A stretch of 64,000 bases of DNA, taken from Diadema setosum. Taxonomy: Eukaryota; Echinodermata; Echinoidea; Diadematoida; Diadematidae. Made by a program: the position numbers and the translations under genes. Shown piece after piece: positions 10,746 through 23,700 of the stretch (positions within the stretch are counted from its first letter, which is position 1; the number at the start of each line of letters is the position of its first letter). The notes below the pieces were generated by a model. It was not told the origin of the DNA, did no database searches, and saw only the letters and a program-made list of their open reading frames with translations. The stretch is from NCBI RefSeq assembly GCF_964275005.1, contig NC_092690.1:9732010-9796009 (forward strand), given 5' to 3'.

Positions 10746-10781
10746 ATATGCATCCCCCATCCCCCGGGATTTACGCCCATG

Positions 10782-11873
10782 ATACCGAGTGTCGAGAAGA
10801 GGAGATTTGCAAAACTGGCTTGAGCTAAAAGATTGATAATTCACAGATACGGTTCTGCCAAACTACTTTCAGATGATGAACAACAAGTAAACTGTCACAT
10901 AGTGTTCTCAAAAACAAAACGAAAAACAAATCTCGAAAAACATGCGTGGAGAAAATGATTAAAATGTGAAGTTTGTTGCAATTAGTAAAGTAATAGACTT
11001 CCACACGACTCTCGTCTGTTCGAGCCTGCTTACTCCAAGCTCTTCGTGACTGCTTATTGTAAACTGTTAACATAAACAGTTACTGTCTTCATGTCATTTC
11101 TATAACTTAGTTTCTTGCGCAGACCTGCGAAAGTTTATCAAAATTCAATCTTTGTTTCGAAAAAGTGTATCAAATATAGTTTCGCTGACTGATGCATAAT
11201 TAAAATGACTTCGCAGATTGTAGTGTAGTTCAAATTTTTCCATGTTCTTTGTGACTATCAAAACATAATGATAACTGTGAGTCACAATCCACAAAATGAC
11301 TACATGCCTCATCTTAAGGCAGCTATACGAAGCAAAAGCTTCAAACAAATTACATATACTTCCTTGGTTACTTTGAGCAACTTTACACCAAACTCGGTTC
11401 AAATTTAGTCCGTCGTATGAAATGAAATATGCACAGATAGGCAAGAGACTACAATCCTCTCATTCAAGATTGTTGGTGTGAAGAAAATCGTCCTGTCATA
11501 ATGTCCGACTTTCCCGCTTGTTGATAGTTGTTTTGTGGTCACATTTCTTTGTCATTTCATTTTGTTTGAACATTTGAATATGGTGTCTTCATCTATGTCA
11601 TTGCGTTCCCTTCACCCAAGGTCCCGATCCTTTGGAACACCTTTTAACATGGTTTAAATCTCATTCAATTTCCGTTCATGTTCAAGTGATACACTATCAA
11701 AAGTGTAGTTTTCATGGGACTTCAAACAATGATTTGAAAAAAAAAATCGTAATTGTATTGATTCTCCTATAGTAACAAATCTAATTCATGTAATTGTGCA
11801 ACTTCATGGTTTCCTAAGTTGCCTACTCGCATGCAAAAGATACAAACACATACACACAGACACAAAATCAGAA

Positions 11874-11904
<31 letters not shown>

Positions 11905-12829
11905 CACACACATACATTCAGACATGTATGAACGTAATGAAGTCCATTCATATATTGGCCTTTCCTTATGGATGTATCAATTGATTTGAGACGACTGTTC
12001 AGGCAGTTGTCTGAGCAAACAACCCTTGTCTCAAAGACACCAGACACAAAGGCCAGTTGTTGGTCTCTAATGGATTCAATATGGCAACAATAATTCATTG
12101 ACACTACACCATCTGAGACTACTAGCAGAGGAAAAAAAAGACGAAACTACTGAATGATATAAATACATATACATATATATTATAACACTCAGTAGTTTCA
12201 ATTTTCATTACTATACAAAGTATGTGTATTTTTTTTCTTTTTGGTGGCTGAGACATTTAATTGTCATGCAACACATGACTATAATACATAGTATATTAAT
12301 ATGGAGAGAGAGTTATAGAATAATAGAAGCATATCATGATTTGCCAGGTAAAGAGCTTACATAAAATGATATTGCTAATTAAAATGACAGACACGATAGC
12401 AATCCCACTGCAGCATATAGTCCACTGGGATGGCTGCCTTCTCACACAAACACTTTATTTCACTGAGAATTGACCTTTACTCATAATGTCATAATGTATG
12501 ATGAAAAAATAAGTCCTTTATTAAATTTCTTCAGTTCGACAGAAACCATGGCTGGAAATTACATTCTTTGCCTAATTTTAGTGACCTTTGACCTTGGCCT
12601 TTCACTTCTTCCATTTCATCTTATCAATTGTGTTTATAATTTCTGTCTTTCATACTACATAATGTTACCATCGGATTTTCCTAGCTGATGTTACGGCTAG
12701 AAACTGCCATTTGTTCACCTTACATTAACATGTTTAACTTTTGAGCTTTGGTCTTTGCCTCATTCATTTCTGTTCAAGCCAACAAACTATATACAGTAAT
12801 ATTAATACGACCACACATTTTCATTTTAT
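10782..12829. other. Intron 1 sequence, mostly unrecognised
   Basis: No supported exon. It contains a CA microsatellite at 11871-11912 and a small inverted repeat (GAAACTACTGA at 12143-12153 with its complement at 12189-12199). Confidence 0.5.
11871..11912. repeat. (CA)n microsatellite
   Basis: About 20 CA dinucleotides with one CG interruption. Confidence 0.9.
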
Positions 12830-13880
12830 TTTGATTGATTGATTGATTTTATTTCCGCAAAATAAAATATGTACATCACTTCTTATTGAAAAATGCAAAG
12901 AAATTATCACAAAAGTACATGAAACTGCGGCTGGATAGCCCTACTCAGCTCCGCCCTCATGGTGGAGCTGTTCTACCGAGGGGTCCAGAAGAAAAGACAC
13001 TCGGTATATCTGAAATTAACATGCAAACTTGTATCAACAAAAACTACGCAACACAAAATTAAGATAACATCCACTACTACATTTCAGTTATACAAACACT
13101 ATTACCATGATGGCAATAAGCCAAATCAAAGAAGTTAACAAATATGTTATACATCTATGCTTCAAAGAAAAAAGAAGAACAAGAAAACAAGTACATATAC
13201 AAATACACTTAAGTTGATACTATTATATAAATACGATCCTCTAACTTAAAGATTTGCGGCAGTATTGAGTTTTGGGTTTTGGGAGAACAAGGGTAGCAAC
13301 AGAACGAAGAATACATTGTATATGGCGTATTGGAAAATCTAAACATCTCTTTTAAATACGGTGGAGAAAAGTTATTTATGGCATTAAATGTAATGGAGTA
13401 CAGATGATCTTTACGCCGGGATTGTAATGTTTGAAGGTTCATCAAAGTATTGATTTCTTGATTTGAAACATGTTTATCAAGGTTTATTCGAAGAATATTA
13501 TTCTCAGTGCCCTATTTTGTAATTTTTGGAGTTGGTCTGTCTGTTTTGCCGCCGATGATCCATCAATAATATCTGCATAATCAAATAACGGGAGAATAAA
13601 TATTGTATATATCAATTTCAAAGTTGAAGTATTTACATAAATGCGTAAACGGCCCAGAAATTTCACCAGTTTGACAATATTCTTACACATTGTATCTATA
13701 TGCATATCCCATTTCAGCTGTTGATCAATCATAACACCAAGCTATTTCACAATATCCTTCTGTTCTATTCTATTTCCAGAAATGAATAATTTCAATTTAC
13801 TACATTTACTCCAATTATAACGAGAACCCAGTAACATACACAGTTTTTTTTCTTCACAATTTACACTAATCTTATTAAAC
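12830..13880 (-). mobile_element. Non-LTR retrotransposon 3' end with (AATC)n tail
   Basis: On the minus strand, frames at 13870-13484 and 13445-13209 show the thumb and C-terminal region of a jockey/CR1-type reverse transcriptase: LGVMIDQQLKWDMHID, a PLFDYADI word, then KLQNRALRIIF. At least one stop and a frame change break the frame. The 3' UTR runs to 12849 and ends with a four-base repeat tail (TGATTGATTGATT on the plus strand). It is a dead, 5' truncated copy. Confidence 0.75.
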
Positions 13881-14749
13881 ACATCCATTCATCTATTCAT
13901 AAATTTTGTCCGAACAGTGACAATTTCAGGCAAAGCACAGAGACCTCAGGCCCTGACATTGAAAGCAGAAGTTATGCCTAGAAAATGACACTCTTATTAA
14001 AATTTCAGAGACCTTAATCTGACAGGATTTTGACCAAAATCTAATGACACACCTTTACCAGTCACACCTGTGACACCCTTGACAATTCATCACAGAACTT
14101 TCCTTCAAACATATCAAAAAAGATCTGTAGCATTTGGACAGAAGGATGGACTGACAGACAGACAGAAGGATGGATGGATGAAAGAATGGACACCCCACAG
14201 CAGTATAACACCTGTGACATGAAAATTTCTTCATATCAATAGCAAGAGCGCACTCATCATGAATGTCTTATAGTTGTGTTCATTTACCTACACCTCATCC
14301 AGTATCATATTCTAATGTAAGGTATTCCGTAAAAATGACCCAAGTCAATCTATCTCTACAAGTTGATATTATAACATGTGTGTGTGCATGGTGTGTGTGT
14401 GTGTGTGTGTGCATGTGTCTTTGCGTTCACTTAAGTACAGGGATAAGAAAGCACATTATAGGACTTATTGAAGACTCAGAGTTCTGCTGATCTGTAGATT
14501 TGATTTCATTTTCATCTCCTCACTTTACGATTCCATCAGGATATATTCTGATCTTTATCAGGAGTAGGTCCTTTTCAGGACCAGACTCATCAAAGGACAA
14601 ATATGTGGTGTTCTGAAAACCAATGGAACTATATCTACAGACCTTCTGAGAATGTATGAGTCACAGTATTGGATAATTATACAGCTCCTTTGAAAACAAC
14701 AGAGACACCAGAACAGGAGACCCATATTGCTGAATACACTTTCATAATA
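13881..14749. other. Intron 1 sequence, unrecognised
   Basis: No supported exon. A (TGTG)n stretch near 14380-14412 and a GGATGGA-rich patch near 14140-14185 are the only patterns. Confidence 0.45.
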
Positions 14750-15638
14750 CAGTATGTCCCCCCCCCCCAAAAAAAAAAAAAAAAAAAAATACAACGGGAC
14801 CCTCCGCAATGATATCTTTAAAAATAGTGAATCAATGTACATACAAATTCAAGGTATGAAACTATAACTCATTGCCTACATCTTACAGAAAACCCCATTC
14901 GATTTGCTTCAGTGGTCAAAAAGAAATGAGGAATTTTGTAGAGTATGTCGGGAATCTCTTCTGTCCAAGTTCGGTCTATTATTCACACACAAGATCATCG
15001 AAATGCTAAACTCCGATTCATGACATGCTTTACAACAATCCACATTTCTCTGTGACCGCTTAACCAATTCGAATGGGGATTTCTGCAAAATAGAGCTAAA
15101 ATGTTATATTTTAAGACCCTGAAGTAGCATTTAGAAAATAATCATATTGGGCGTTATCAATGCGAAAATCTGATTGTAATTTTTTTTGGGGACATCTGCA
15201 GTAAGTCGCCCCCAAAATTACAATCAGATTTTCGAATTGATAACACCAAATATGATCAACCTGTCTAGGTTCTACTTCAGGGTCTTAGAATATAACATCT
15301 TAGCTTTATTTTGCAGAAAACCCCATTCAATTTGGTTAAGCGGTCACAGAGAAATGTAGATTGTTGTAAAGCATGTCATGAGTCTGATTCTTCCAATTTT
15401 AGCAATTCAATGCTCTTGTGTGTGAATATTAGACAGAATTTGGACAAAAGAGATTCCCGACATCCTCTACAAAATTCCTCATTTCTCTTTGACCACTGAA
15501 GCAAATCGAATAGGGTTTTCGGTGAGATGTGGGCAATGAGTTATAGTTTCATACCCTGAATTTGTATTTAGATTGATTCACTATTTTTAAAGATATCATT
15601 GCGGAGGGCCACGTTGTATTTTTTTTTGGGACATACTG
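14750..15638. mobile_element. 889-bp near-perfect palindrome flanked by TA
   Basis: The left end TA|CAGTATGTCCC is mirrored by GGGACATACTG|TA on the right. The arms, about 430 bp each, stay complementary almost throughout: AAAACCCCATTCGATTTG pairs with CAAATCGAATAGGGTTTT, and AAAATCTGATTGTAATTTT is mirrored near the centre at about 15190. The TA flanks fit a Tc1/mariner-type foldback. There is no transposase. A transcript from either strand would form a very long hairpin. Confidence 0.9.
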
Positions 15639-16237
15639 TAGTGACTTCCAAAGACTGCACTAAACCACAACATGCAGTGACATCACTTCCATTGAGTGAA
15701 CAGGTACTTCGTATTGTGATAGGATTTTTTTTTTTTTGAATGCAGCAAAAAGATACAACTGGCAGACCTTATATTTATAAGCACAAATGTAGTAATTCAC
15801 TCCTTAAAATTAAATGTCTCTTTAAAACATGCATACACCGTGCATTCTTTGGTGTGTAATTCCTTCTTTTCTCCCTAAACGTTTCCCTCTCAAAAAAAAA
15901 ACAAAAACCAACAACAACAAAAACACCGACAAAAAGCAACTAAGTAATACACACATAGCACAAGTATTTCAGTTTTTATGTTGCATAGCAATTTGTACAA
16001 GTTCAGAAAACATCAAGTAGGTAAGATCAGGCAACCTGTTTTCTTTTTTTTTTCAATGCGAAAAGAAGGATGGATGACTCCTTGCTCTTTGACATATTTG
16101 ACACTTTTGCAAACAGCCTCACAAGAATAACCCCATCATTCATAGAATTAAATTACCGGTCACCTGTTTAAATCTCTGCAACCTAGTACTACATCACTCT
16201 TTGGGCACTCAGCTAAAACCCCATAACACATATACAA
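15639..16237. other. Intron 1 sequence, unrecognised
   Basis: AT-rich, with short A and T runs. No supported gene. Confidence 0.45.
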
Positions 16238-16413
16238 GCAACTCCCGTTATAATGAAGTCCCCGGGACCGACACTTTTCTTTTGTTATATTGAAATTTTA
16301 TGATAGCTGAATAGTAAAGTACATAAAGATATAGAGATGATAATTATGGTAGCTGAATTTTTCTTCGTTGTAATGAGAATTCAGTCACAACCGTGTTCAT
16401 CATAACGGGAGTG
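16238..16413. mobile_element. MITE with ACTCCCGTTATAATGAA ends
   Basis: The left end GCAACTCCCGTTATAATGAA is mirrored by TTCATCATAACGGGAGTGC on the right, giving a ~176-bp element. Ends containing CCGTTATAA resemble pogo/Tigger-type DNA transposons; that assignment is inference. Confidence 0.65.
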
Positions 16414-17287
16414 CAAAGTATTTAACTTTTTATTTTGAAGAAGAGTTAGCTAAGAGGCTACTAAATGAATATTCAATTGCTTTAAAGAATTCAAATCTAT
16501 GTCAAGACTTAATCGTTAGGATATGTTTCACTTTATTTCACATGACACATGTCCCTTTAATAGTCTATGACAAGAATTACCAAAACGCAGTCGAAGATGG
16601 ATAAAACCATCCAAAGCGTATATATGCACAGAATTATAAATCGCACTTTACATCCTTACAAATAAACATTGCCTAATTAACTTGCAGTAGCAACTCTACA
16701 CCAAGTTTTCCATGATAAGGACTAGGCGAGAGCGCGTAGAAGTTAGATTTCTTTTCTCAGTCAAGAAGTTGATTTCTTTGTTTCTGAAGTCAGAAAAGGG
16801 AACATGGCAGACATTATAGAATGATGCAGGCATTTGGGCCTGTAAAATGACAATATGGCAATTGAGAGGAAACCCACCCCCCCCCCAAAAAAAAAAAAAT
16901 CTTTTTAATCTCACACACAGAAATAAAAAAAAATCGCATATTTCAGCCGTAGGCCCTATAAATATAAAACTTGATTAAGACCACTCAAAATGAAAAATAA
17001 TGATATCTCTGATATATTTTGGTATGAGTACCTACATGTTTTATTTTATTTTTTTTTACTTTAGCTAAAAACAATTTCCCCCCCCCTGAATTTCATATAT
17101 AACATATACATGAAAAATTGTGAGGGTATGACACCATCAACCACTTTTGAATATTCATAAGGACTGGTCAAGAAAAGTTTTCCGAAAAAATGTGAATTTT
17201 CAAAATGTGATATTTTCCTTATTTCTTATCCGATTTTTGTTATTTTTGTATCGTTCTTTAGGAAATATTTTTCTCTTTCTTTTGAAG
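16414..17287. other. Downstream flank of the SLC35A4-like gene
   Basis: AT-rich intronic sequence with A and T runs. Nothing coding is recognised. Confidence 0.45.
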
Positions 17288-17297
17288 TTTATTTATT
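17288..17297 (-). terminator. Candidate polyadenylation signal of the SLC35A4-like gene
   Basis: TTTATTTATT on the plus strand gives two overlapping AATAAA hexamers on the minus strand, about 240 bases after the stop codon at 17537. Position and consensus are the only support. Confidence 0.45.
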
Positions 17298-17536
17298 ATT
17301 ATTTTTTTTTCTTTTTGGTGAAATTCTTCTTTAAGGACAATCCAGAAATTCAGTTGGCTGTTTTGGTTCATCCCAACCAAACCAACATCATTGTAAATCA
17401 TTTCCCATTGGTGTGATTGAGCTCTGTGAGGGTCAGGGTTGCAAATAAAAACATGAGAACGGTATGATTTTGAGCTGCCAGCATTACACCATTACTGAAT
17501 TTTGAGTTAGGTTTGCCATGTGCGCCATTATTCACT

Positions 17537-17734
17537 TCACTGCTTGCCGTCATTATAGAGCCAGATGGCAAGCATGACAGACACTAATGCCATGCAGAAG
17601 AAGACGTTGAGCTGGAGTGAGAAGATGATGGCACAGAGTATCGCGGTAACGGGCATGGCGCCCGTGATGATGAAGAGCCTCATGATGTTGTTGCCATTTT
17701 TGAAGAGGAATGCCTGAATTATGCCATGCAGCGA
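17537..17734 (-). CDS. SLC35A4: SLC35A4-like coding exon 7 (terminal)
   Basis: Residues 266-330 and the stop. It opens after GTGACGT...ACTACCAG with SLHGIIQAFLFKNGNNI, then carries the last two membrane segments (MRLFIITGAMPVTA and QLNVFFCMALVSV), ending in a short polar tail YNDGKQ. Confidence 0.9.
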   Translation of the reverse strand, partial: SLHGIIQAFLFKNGNNIMRLFIITGAMPVTAILCAIIFSLQLNVFFCMALVSVMLAIWLYNDGKQ

Positions 17735-20700
17735 CTGGTAGTGACGTAGCATTGAGAGTTAGAATCAAAATAGTGAGTCAGATTTCATTCAAAGAACAAC
17801 TTTAATGAAAACCACGAGATTCTCTTCCCCTCCTCTCCCCGATTTCCCAAATTATCACAGTTATACAATAGCCAGGGTTCGACACTAACTTTTTTCCTGT
17901 GGTGAATCTGTACGTCTGAAATTTTGCTGGCCCAAAGTAAACGAAAATGCAACAATCCATATTGAATCTCAAGTACCCGATTGGAAATTTGGTGGCCCAA
18001 CATAAATTTTAGTGGTCCCAGACCACCGCTAATGTCGAGTCTTGCAATAACTGGAACAAAATCAATTGTCCATTCTGTATAGATATCATCAGATGATAAA
18101 TATTCTGCCCCACCTGCCAGATTTGTTCTCTAGATTCATTGCTACTTCAACACTTTCATGCATGAATCTATGAACATCTGTGATCTACCATAGCCACTTA
18201 CATAGATACGTAGTCGAGTGAGCTGCATGACAGAGTGATCAGGGTGCATGTTGTGTAATATTCATGCCAGATCGTGCGCAGGGGCGGATCCAGGAATTCC
18301 GGAAAGGGGGGCACACGCCCTCTTTTATCTATTGCCCCCACCCCTCGTTACCAAAATAGGTAACGACCACTGGCTCCAATTTTTAACCTGCTCAATATAA
18401 AGCTTATTAATACCAGCCACCCACCTGTGTGACAATGATGACTACTGTCAAAGCACTGAAGCCTGTGAAGAAACCTTCCACGGAATCATCAGAGCTCATG
18501 ATGTAACCCACGGAGTTGAAGATAAAACCAAAGAGGTAGAGGCACAGACTTTGCTGGTGTATTGATACCTGGAATATCACACAACACATTCAATAGTGGA
18601 TGAGTATCAACAGATTAATCATATTCAACATACAGCAGAGCAGTAAATAGAAAGAGAGGACAATTAGTGGTTGTAGAGTTTCTGGGAGGAAAGTACAAGT
18701 GTGTGTTTATAGAGAGAGGATGGGCATAGAGTTAGAATGAGCAAGGAAATAATAAATGTGAAAGAGCGCAGTAGCATTATCCCTCCAGCTGGATCGATAA
18801 ATAGTTATATAGAAAGACAAACGGATAGAAAAAAGAAAGAAAGTGAGATAATAGATGGATAAATAGATAAATGGATACAGGTATCCCGGAATGCTTCTTC
18901 CAGCTTCGTAGCATTGCAGCTATTAGACGTCTACTTACAAGGACGGCAGTAGATAGCCTCATCCATTCACTCATAACATCAAGACTGGAATTTTGTAACA
19001 GTATTCCAGCTGGCCTTCCATCTGCAACCTTGAACAGACTTCAAACAGTACAGAACGCAGTGGCATGTTTGCTCACATGGCTAAGGAAGTATGATCACAT
19101 CACCCCTGTCTTGGCTGAGCTGCATTGGCTTCCCATCACGAACAGAATTGATTCCAAGATCCTACTGCTCACTTTCATGGTTTGGCCCCAGGATACCTGT
19201 CTTCCCTAATTGAGAGATGGAAGCCTCGCCCTGGCCTTACTCTCCAGATGCCCATTAAGGGATACGGAGACCGGGCATTTTCCTGTACCGCTCCTCGCCT
19301 ACGGAACTCCCTCCCAACTTTCCTCCGTGAAATTGACAAACTGGATCACTTCAAAGCCTCACTCAAAACTCACCGTTTTTTTTTTCACCAGGCATTCAAT
19401 TGCTAACTCTCTTGGAGGAGTCTGCGCCTTTGAATGTTTCTATAACACATATGGCGCTATACAAATTGTGGATCATCATCATCATACAAAATCATAGATA
19501 AATTAACAAACAGGAAAATAGGGAAGATACAGAGAATTTAGCGCATATTTGACTAACATAAGAAGAGTGGAAATGAGTGAATACGAGAGAGAGGGGGTAG
19601 AGGGGGGGGGGGAGGTGTCAGACAGCATGATATGATTACATTACGAAGAAATGAAGGGGAAAAGAAATACAGAAAGCTGTGATATAAAACTGTGAGCAAG
19701 TGTGTGAAAGAAAAATACGAGAGTTGTTGGTTGAAATCAATTCTTTGACTTGCTACAACTATTACATTTTGATAAATCACACAAAATGGTGAAGACTGTA
19801 AAATGCATAGAGGACATTACCGCTGTTGAACCAAATCATCAAAAGGTACTCAAGCTTTGATGTCTCATAACATTCATTTTCATTAGTGGAAAAATGAGCA
19901 AAGAAAATAGGATTCCATCTTGATTTGAACCCGAGACCTCCGGATTGCCAGCCCGGTGCTTTACCCACTGAGCTATAGAAAGCTCTTGTTCATTTTCGTC
20001 CCAGCAGTAACCCTTAATTTCTAATGCTTGAAAGGTAAGAATCTATAGCAGTGTGTTTGTGTGTGCTACACACGCACACACTTAAACCTGATAAATGCAG
20101 AGAAGATTGTTAGTGTCGAGCCTTGTCACTTCAGAGAGTATATCAGGAGAAAATGAATGTGACATTAAGCATGTGGCTCTAACTCTGTATTTTATTTATA
20201 TGCTTGTCTTTCACAAACATTTCAAACATTTGCAAATATGGCAGCCAACCTGCTTGTTCTTCTTCAAGATGCGTTCTGTGTAGATTCCAGACAAACTAGA
20301 GATGAAACAGTAGATGAGCACGAGCAGCAAGCCGGTTATCTCTACATGGGTTTTCTTCGGGGATGTTGAGCTAGTACTTGGTGTGATGTTTGTAAAACTG
20401 AAAGAGAGAGAAGAAGAGAAGAGGTAAATATAATCATGGGACAACTTTGAAGAGATACTTCATGGATCTTACTCATGCTATTCTGAATCAAATACATTGC
20501 ATCTGACCAGAGGACAGCATTATCTAGTTTGTCAGCAGCTTCAGTTACACTCTCTGAATTTGAACCTAAAGGGCCAATATCAGTGAAGGAGACTTCACCG
20601 TGAATGCCAAGACTTGTGCGACTATACACACCAAGAAACGGCTTGATCTCTCACCAAGAAGGCGACTCCATGCAGGACGACGTCCGAGACGTCTCCAAAT

Positions 20701-23700
20701 AGGTGACAACATATTCGCCCGGAATTTGAGGGGACGTCGCCATGACGTGTCAGAGATGTCTTCTCATACCCCTTTCATACCACACAGTGGAACAGTGGAT
20801 GACGTCCGGAGGTCGTCCACTGTTTACCCTAGACCACTGTTGGTATGAAAGGTGTACAGAAAAAGGCATCCGGGTGAACAGTGGACGAAGAGTGGATGCG
20901 ATGAGTGCTAGACCGTCTAGCACGAACAGTGGATGAACAGTGGACGAACACTGGATGAACACTGGATGTCGTTCCGGTATGAGAGGTCTCACCCGCATGT
21001 CACGGACAGTGGATATCGACCGGAACCAGAAATCCTAGAACTCGTAACTCGTCTCTGCGACTTGGCCGCGACGTCTCCAAGACCAGGTGTTGGAAACTGG
21101 AAAAAGTCTCCGAAAAAAAAAATAACATGTTCGATTCTTTTGCAACTGCCCGTAGACCAGGCTATAACGTCTCAGCTACCAGCGATACTCGACTTGCCAC
21201 CAAGTCGCCACCTAGTCACCCAGTCAATGAAATACCCACTGAAACTTCATTCGGTGTAATCAGGGCATTACTTGCAGGTGAAATTGTATATAAGAGGCAT
21301 TGCATCACATCACATTTCAGGGATGAATAAGATTCATGAAGATTTCTCCCAATAAAGAGCACACTCACATCACAGAGCATAGCACTGTCCCCTAGAGAAT
21401 GAGTTGACTGGAGCTAACACTGCCAACTCTCATAGACAACATAGTTATTACAATATTAATGTCATGTTAACTGAGAAGCATGTCACCGCACGGATTACAT
21501 TCATATTTTATTTTGTAAGATACATGAAACAACGGACTATTTTCACAACTTTCAGCTGGCACCGTATTGGCTAACTGACGGAAAAATGAACCACCACTTT
21601 TCTGATTGCAGCTATCAACTTGAACGGAAATTTCATGGAAATTAAAAGAAATTGTGAAAGAAAACAATTGTATGTGAACATAAAACTCCCTGAATAAAAA
21701 CAGAAACAAGACAAAAACTCACCCCAAATCCCAAAGCTTGTTTCACAATGCTATTAGTCATGGCTCAGATTTTAGATTATCTTGGGATCATCATCAGTCA
21801 CATCATTTTGTCGCCATCAACATTTACATTATTCCTTACCCACTGCTCACACTGCCAGCCACCAGCAAGACAATCGCTACCCACTGTGTGAAAGATAGCC
21901 TGTTCTTCAGGAACATCCTGTACAGGGCAGCAGTGAAAACTATCTTCAGATTGCTAAGTATCTGTATCAGGGCAGAGAGACAGGCCATTGTTTAGATGGT
22001 AGTTTACAAAGCAAACATTGACATAACTGTGAGATATAAGGTTCTCAAGGCTTCATGTTTGTTAGATATCAATACTTATAATACAAAGCTCATGACAATG
22101 ACAGAGAAGATATAACTAGAAGTGCCTTTTAAGAGTCCGCAGAATCATATGCTTTATATGCTCCAAACTATGCATGTTGATTCGTGAGGAGTATGCAATG
22201 ACTCATGATGAACTTCTGGAGTGGCATGCGCATCTTGAATTGTAAGTGTAAATAATTGGATCTTCATAGCATGGAAAGTTTTCTAAAGGTACAACTAATA
22301 ATCATCAATATCTGTTAAATCACTCAAATGTGACATAAGCGTGTCACTGTGTATCTTATCATGGACCTACGTCCATGATCTTATCAATGTGTATATCCTG
22401 CAACAATTACTTGAAGTTAAGTCTCCATCCGGATTGAACTTGTACTGTGAGGCTGCTGGTTACAACGGTTATAGCTCGTTATTCCAAAGATTCGTTATTC
22501 CGAAGGCTCTGCAGTCCGAAGATTCGTTATTCCGAAGGTTCGTTTTTCCGAATTTCATTTTAGGATGAACATATCTTCGGAATAACGTACTTTCGGAATA
22601 ACGCCACAAATGTTCGGATTAACGAACCCCTTTTCATTTTCGGATTAACGAACCTCGAGGTATAGGTAATTTGTGTGTTTCGGATTAACGAACCTTCGGA
22701 ATAACGAACCTTCGGAATATCAAACCTTCGGAATAACGAACCTTCGGAATATCGAACCTTCGGAATAACGAACAGCACCCCTTACAACATACCGGTACTG
22801 GAAATTTAACCTGGCTTTCAAAAATTGGTCAGTCCATCGGGCTGGGACAACAAATTGCATGATGTCCATGCAGCGGAGGTATCAACGTTATCATTTCACA
22901 ATGGAGATCATTTTAAATGTTTTTTGCTTTGTCAATATGCACTTTGACTCCTGTTATACTGATGCATGTTTAAATCAGAAATCTTTCATGGATTTGCTGA
23001 ACCGCAAATTAATTTTCTCACCTCAGTTATATGAACATCAGATTTAACACTGGCAATAAATTTGTCGGTCTGATATTGCAATGCGCATGATGCTTGAGCA
23101 GAAAATTTGGTGGGATATTTTTTCCTTTATTAAGTCTTTACTGGCAGATATTTGCTTAGTTTTAATGAGACATGGATTTTGAGTTCCAGTATGTCACAAT
23201 AGATGGCCCAGCTATATAAAGACGTATGATACCCATCTTTTTTTACTGCTTTTGATCAGTCCAAGCCATTTATTCCCATAATTCATTTTCTTTAATGCAT
23301 CAAAACTCATATAACTGTGGTCATCTTATTCAAAATAACTTTGAGTCTCCAAAGGAAGGATGGACAGAAAACAGAAAAAAAAACCACCAAGAAATCATCT
23401 TTGACAGCAAACATTCCACACAGAAACTCCCTTGAAGTAAGATATCTCAACAATTCATCTTCAAATGACACTGTGTATGGGCTATGACATCAGTATTATC
23501 ACAGCACTGGTCCTATTTCAGAATCATCTTCCTCTTGGTTTAGGATACAAGGCATAAAGGGCTCCATAAAATGACTATTACCTCCTAGGACTACTTAAAG
23601 TATTTTCCAGTCTGTATAAATAAAGAAGAGTGACTCTCAAAATGACAAAGGGAATGATAGTTTTCAGGCTTGTCGGTCAGGAACAATAAACTCATTGGCC

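Larger units (their letters stand above)
8770..10781. mobile_element. hAT-like non-autonomous element, copy 1, left end missing
   Basis: The right terminus GGGATTTACGCCCATG at 10766-10781 is identical to that of the complete copy at 35155-40337. Matching internal blocks occur in the same order: GATCTGGTGCAC units, the CTCGGGAATT block, TATTCCTGACTGAGT-type sequence, GCGAGCGAGCGAAG followed by CGCTTGAGAAAATT, and TTTGTACAGGCCATTCC. No matching left end is visible. Two younger elements (10007-10181 and 10185-10578) sit inside it and are absent from the other copy. Confidence 0.7.
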
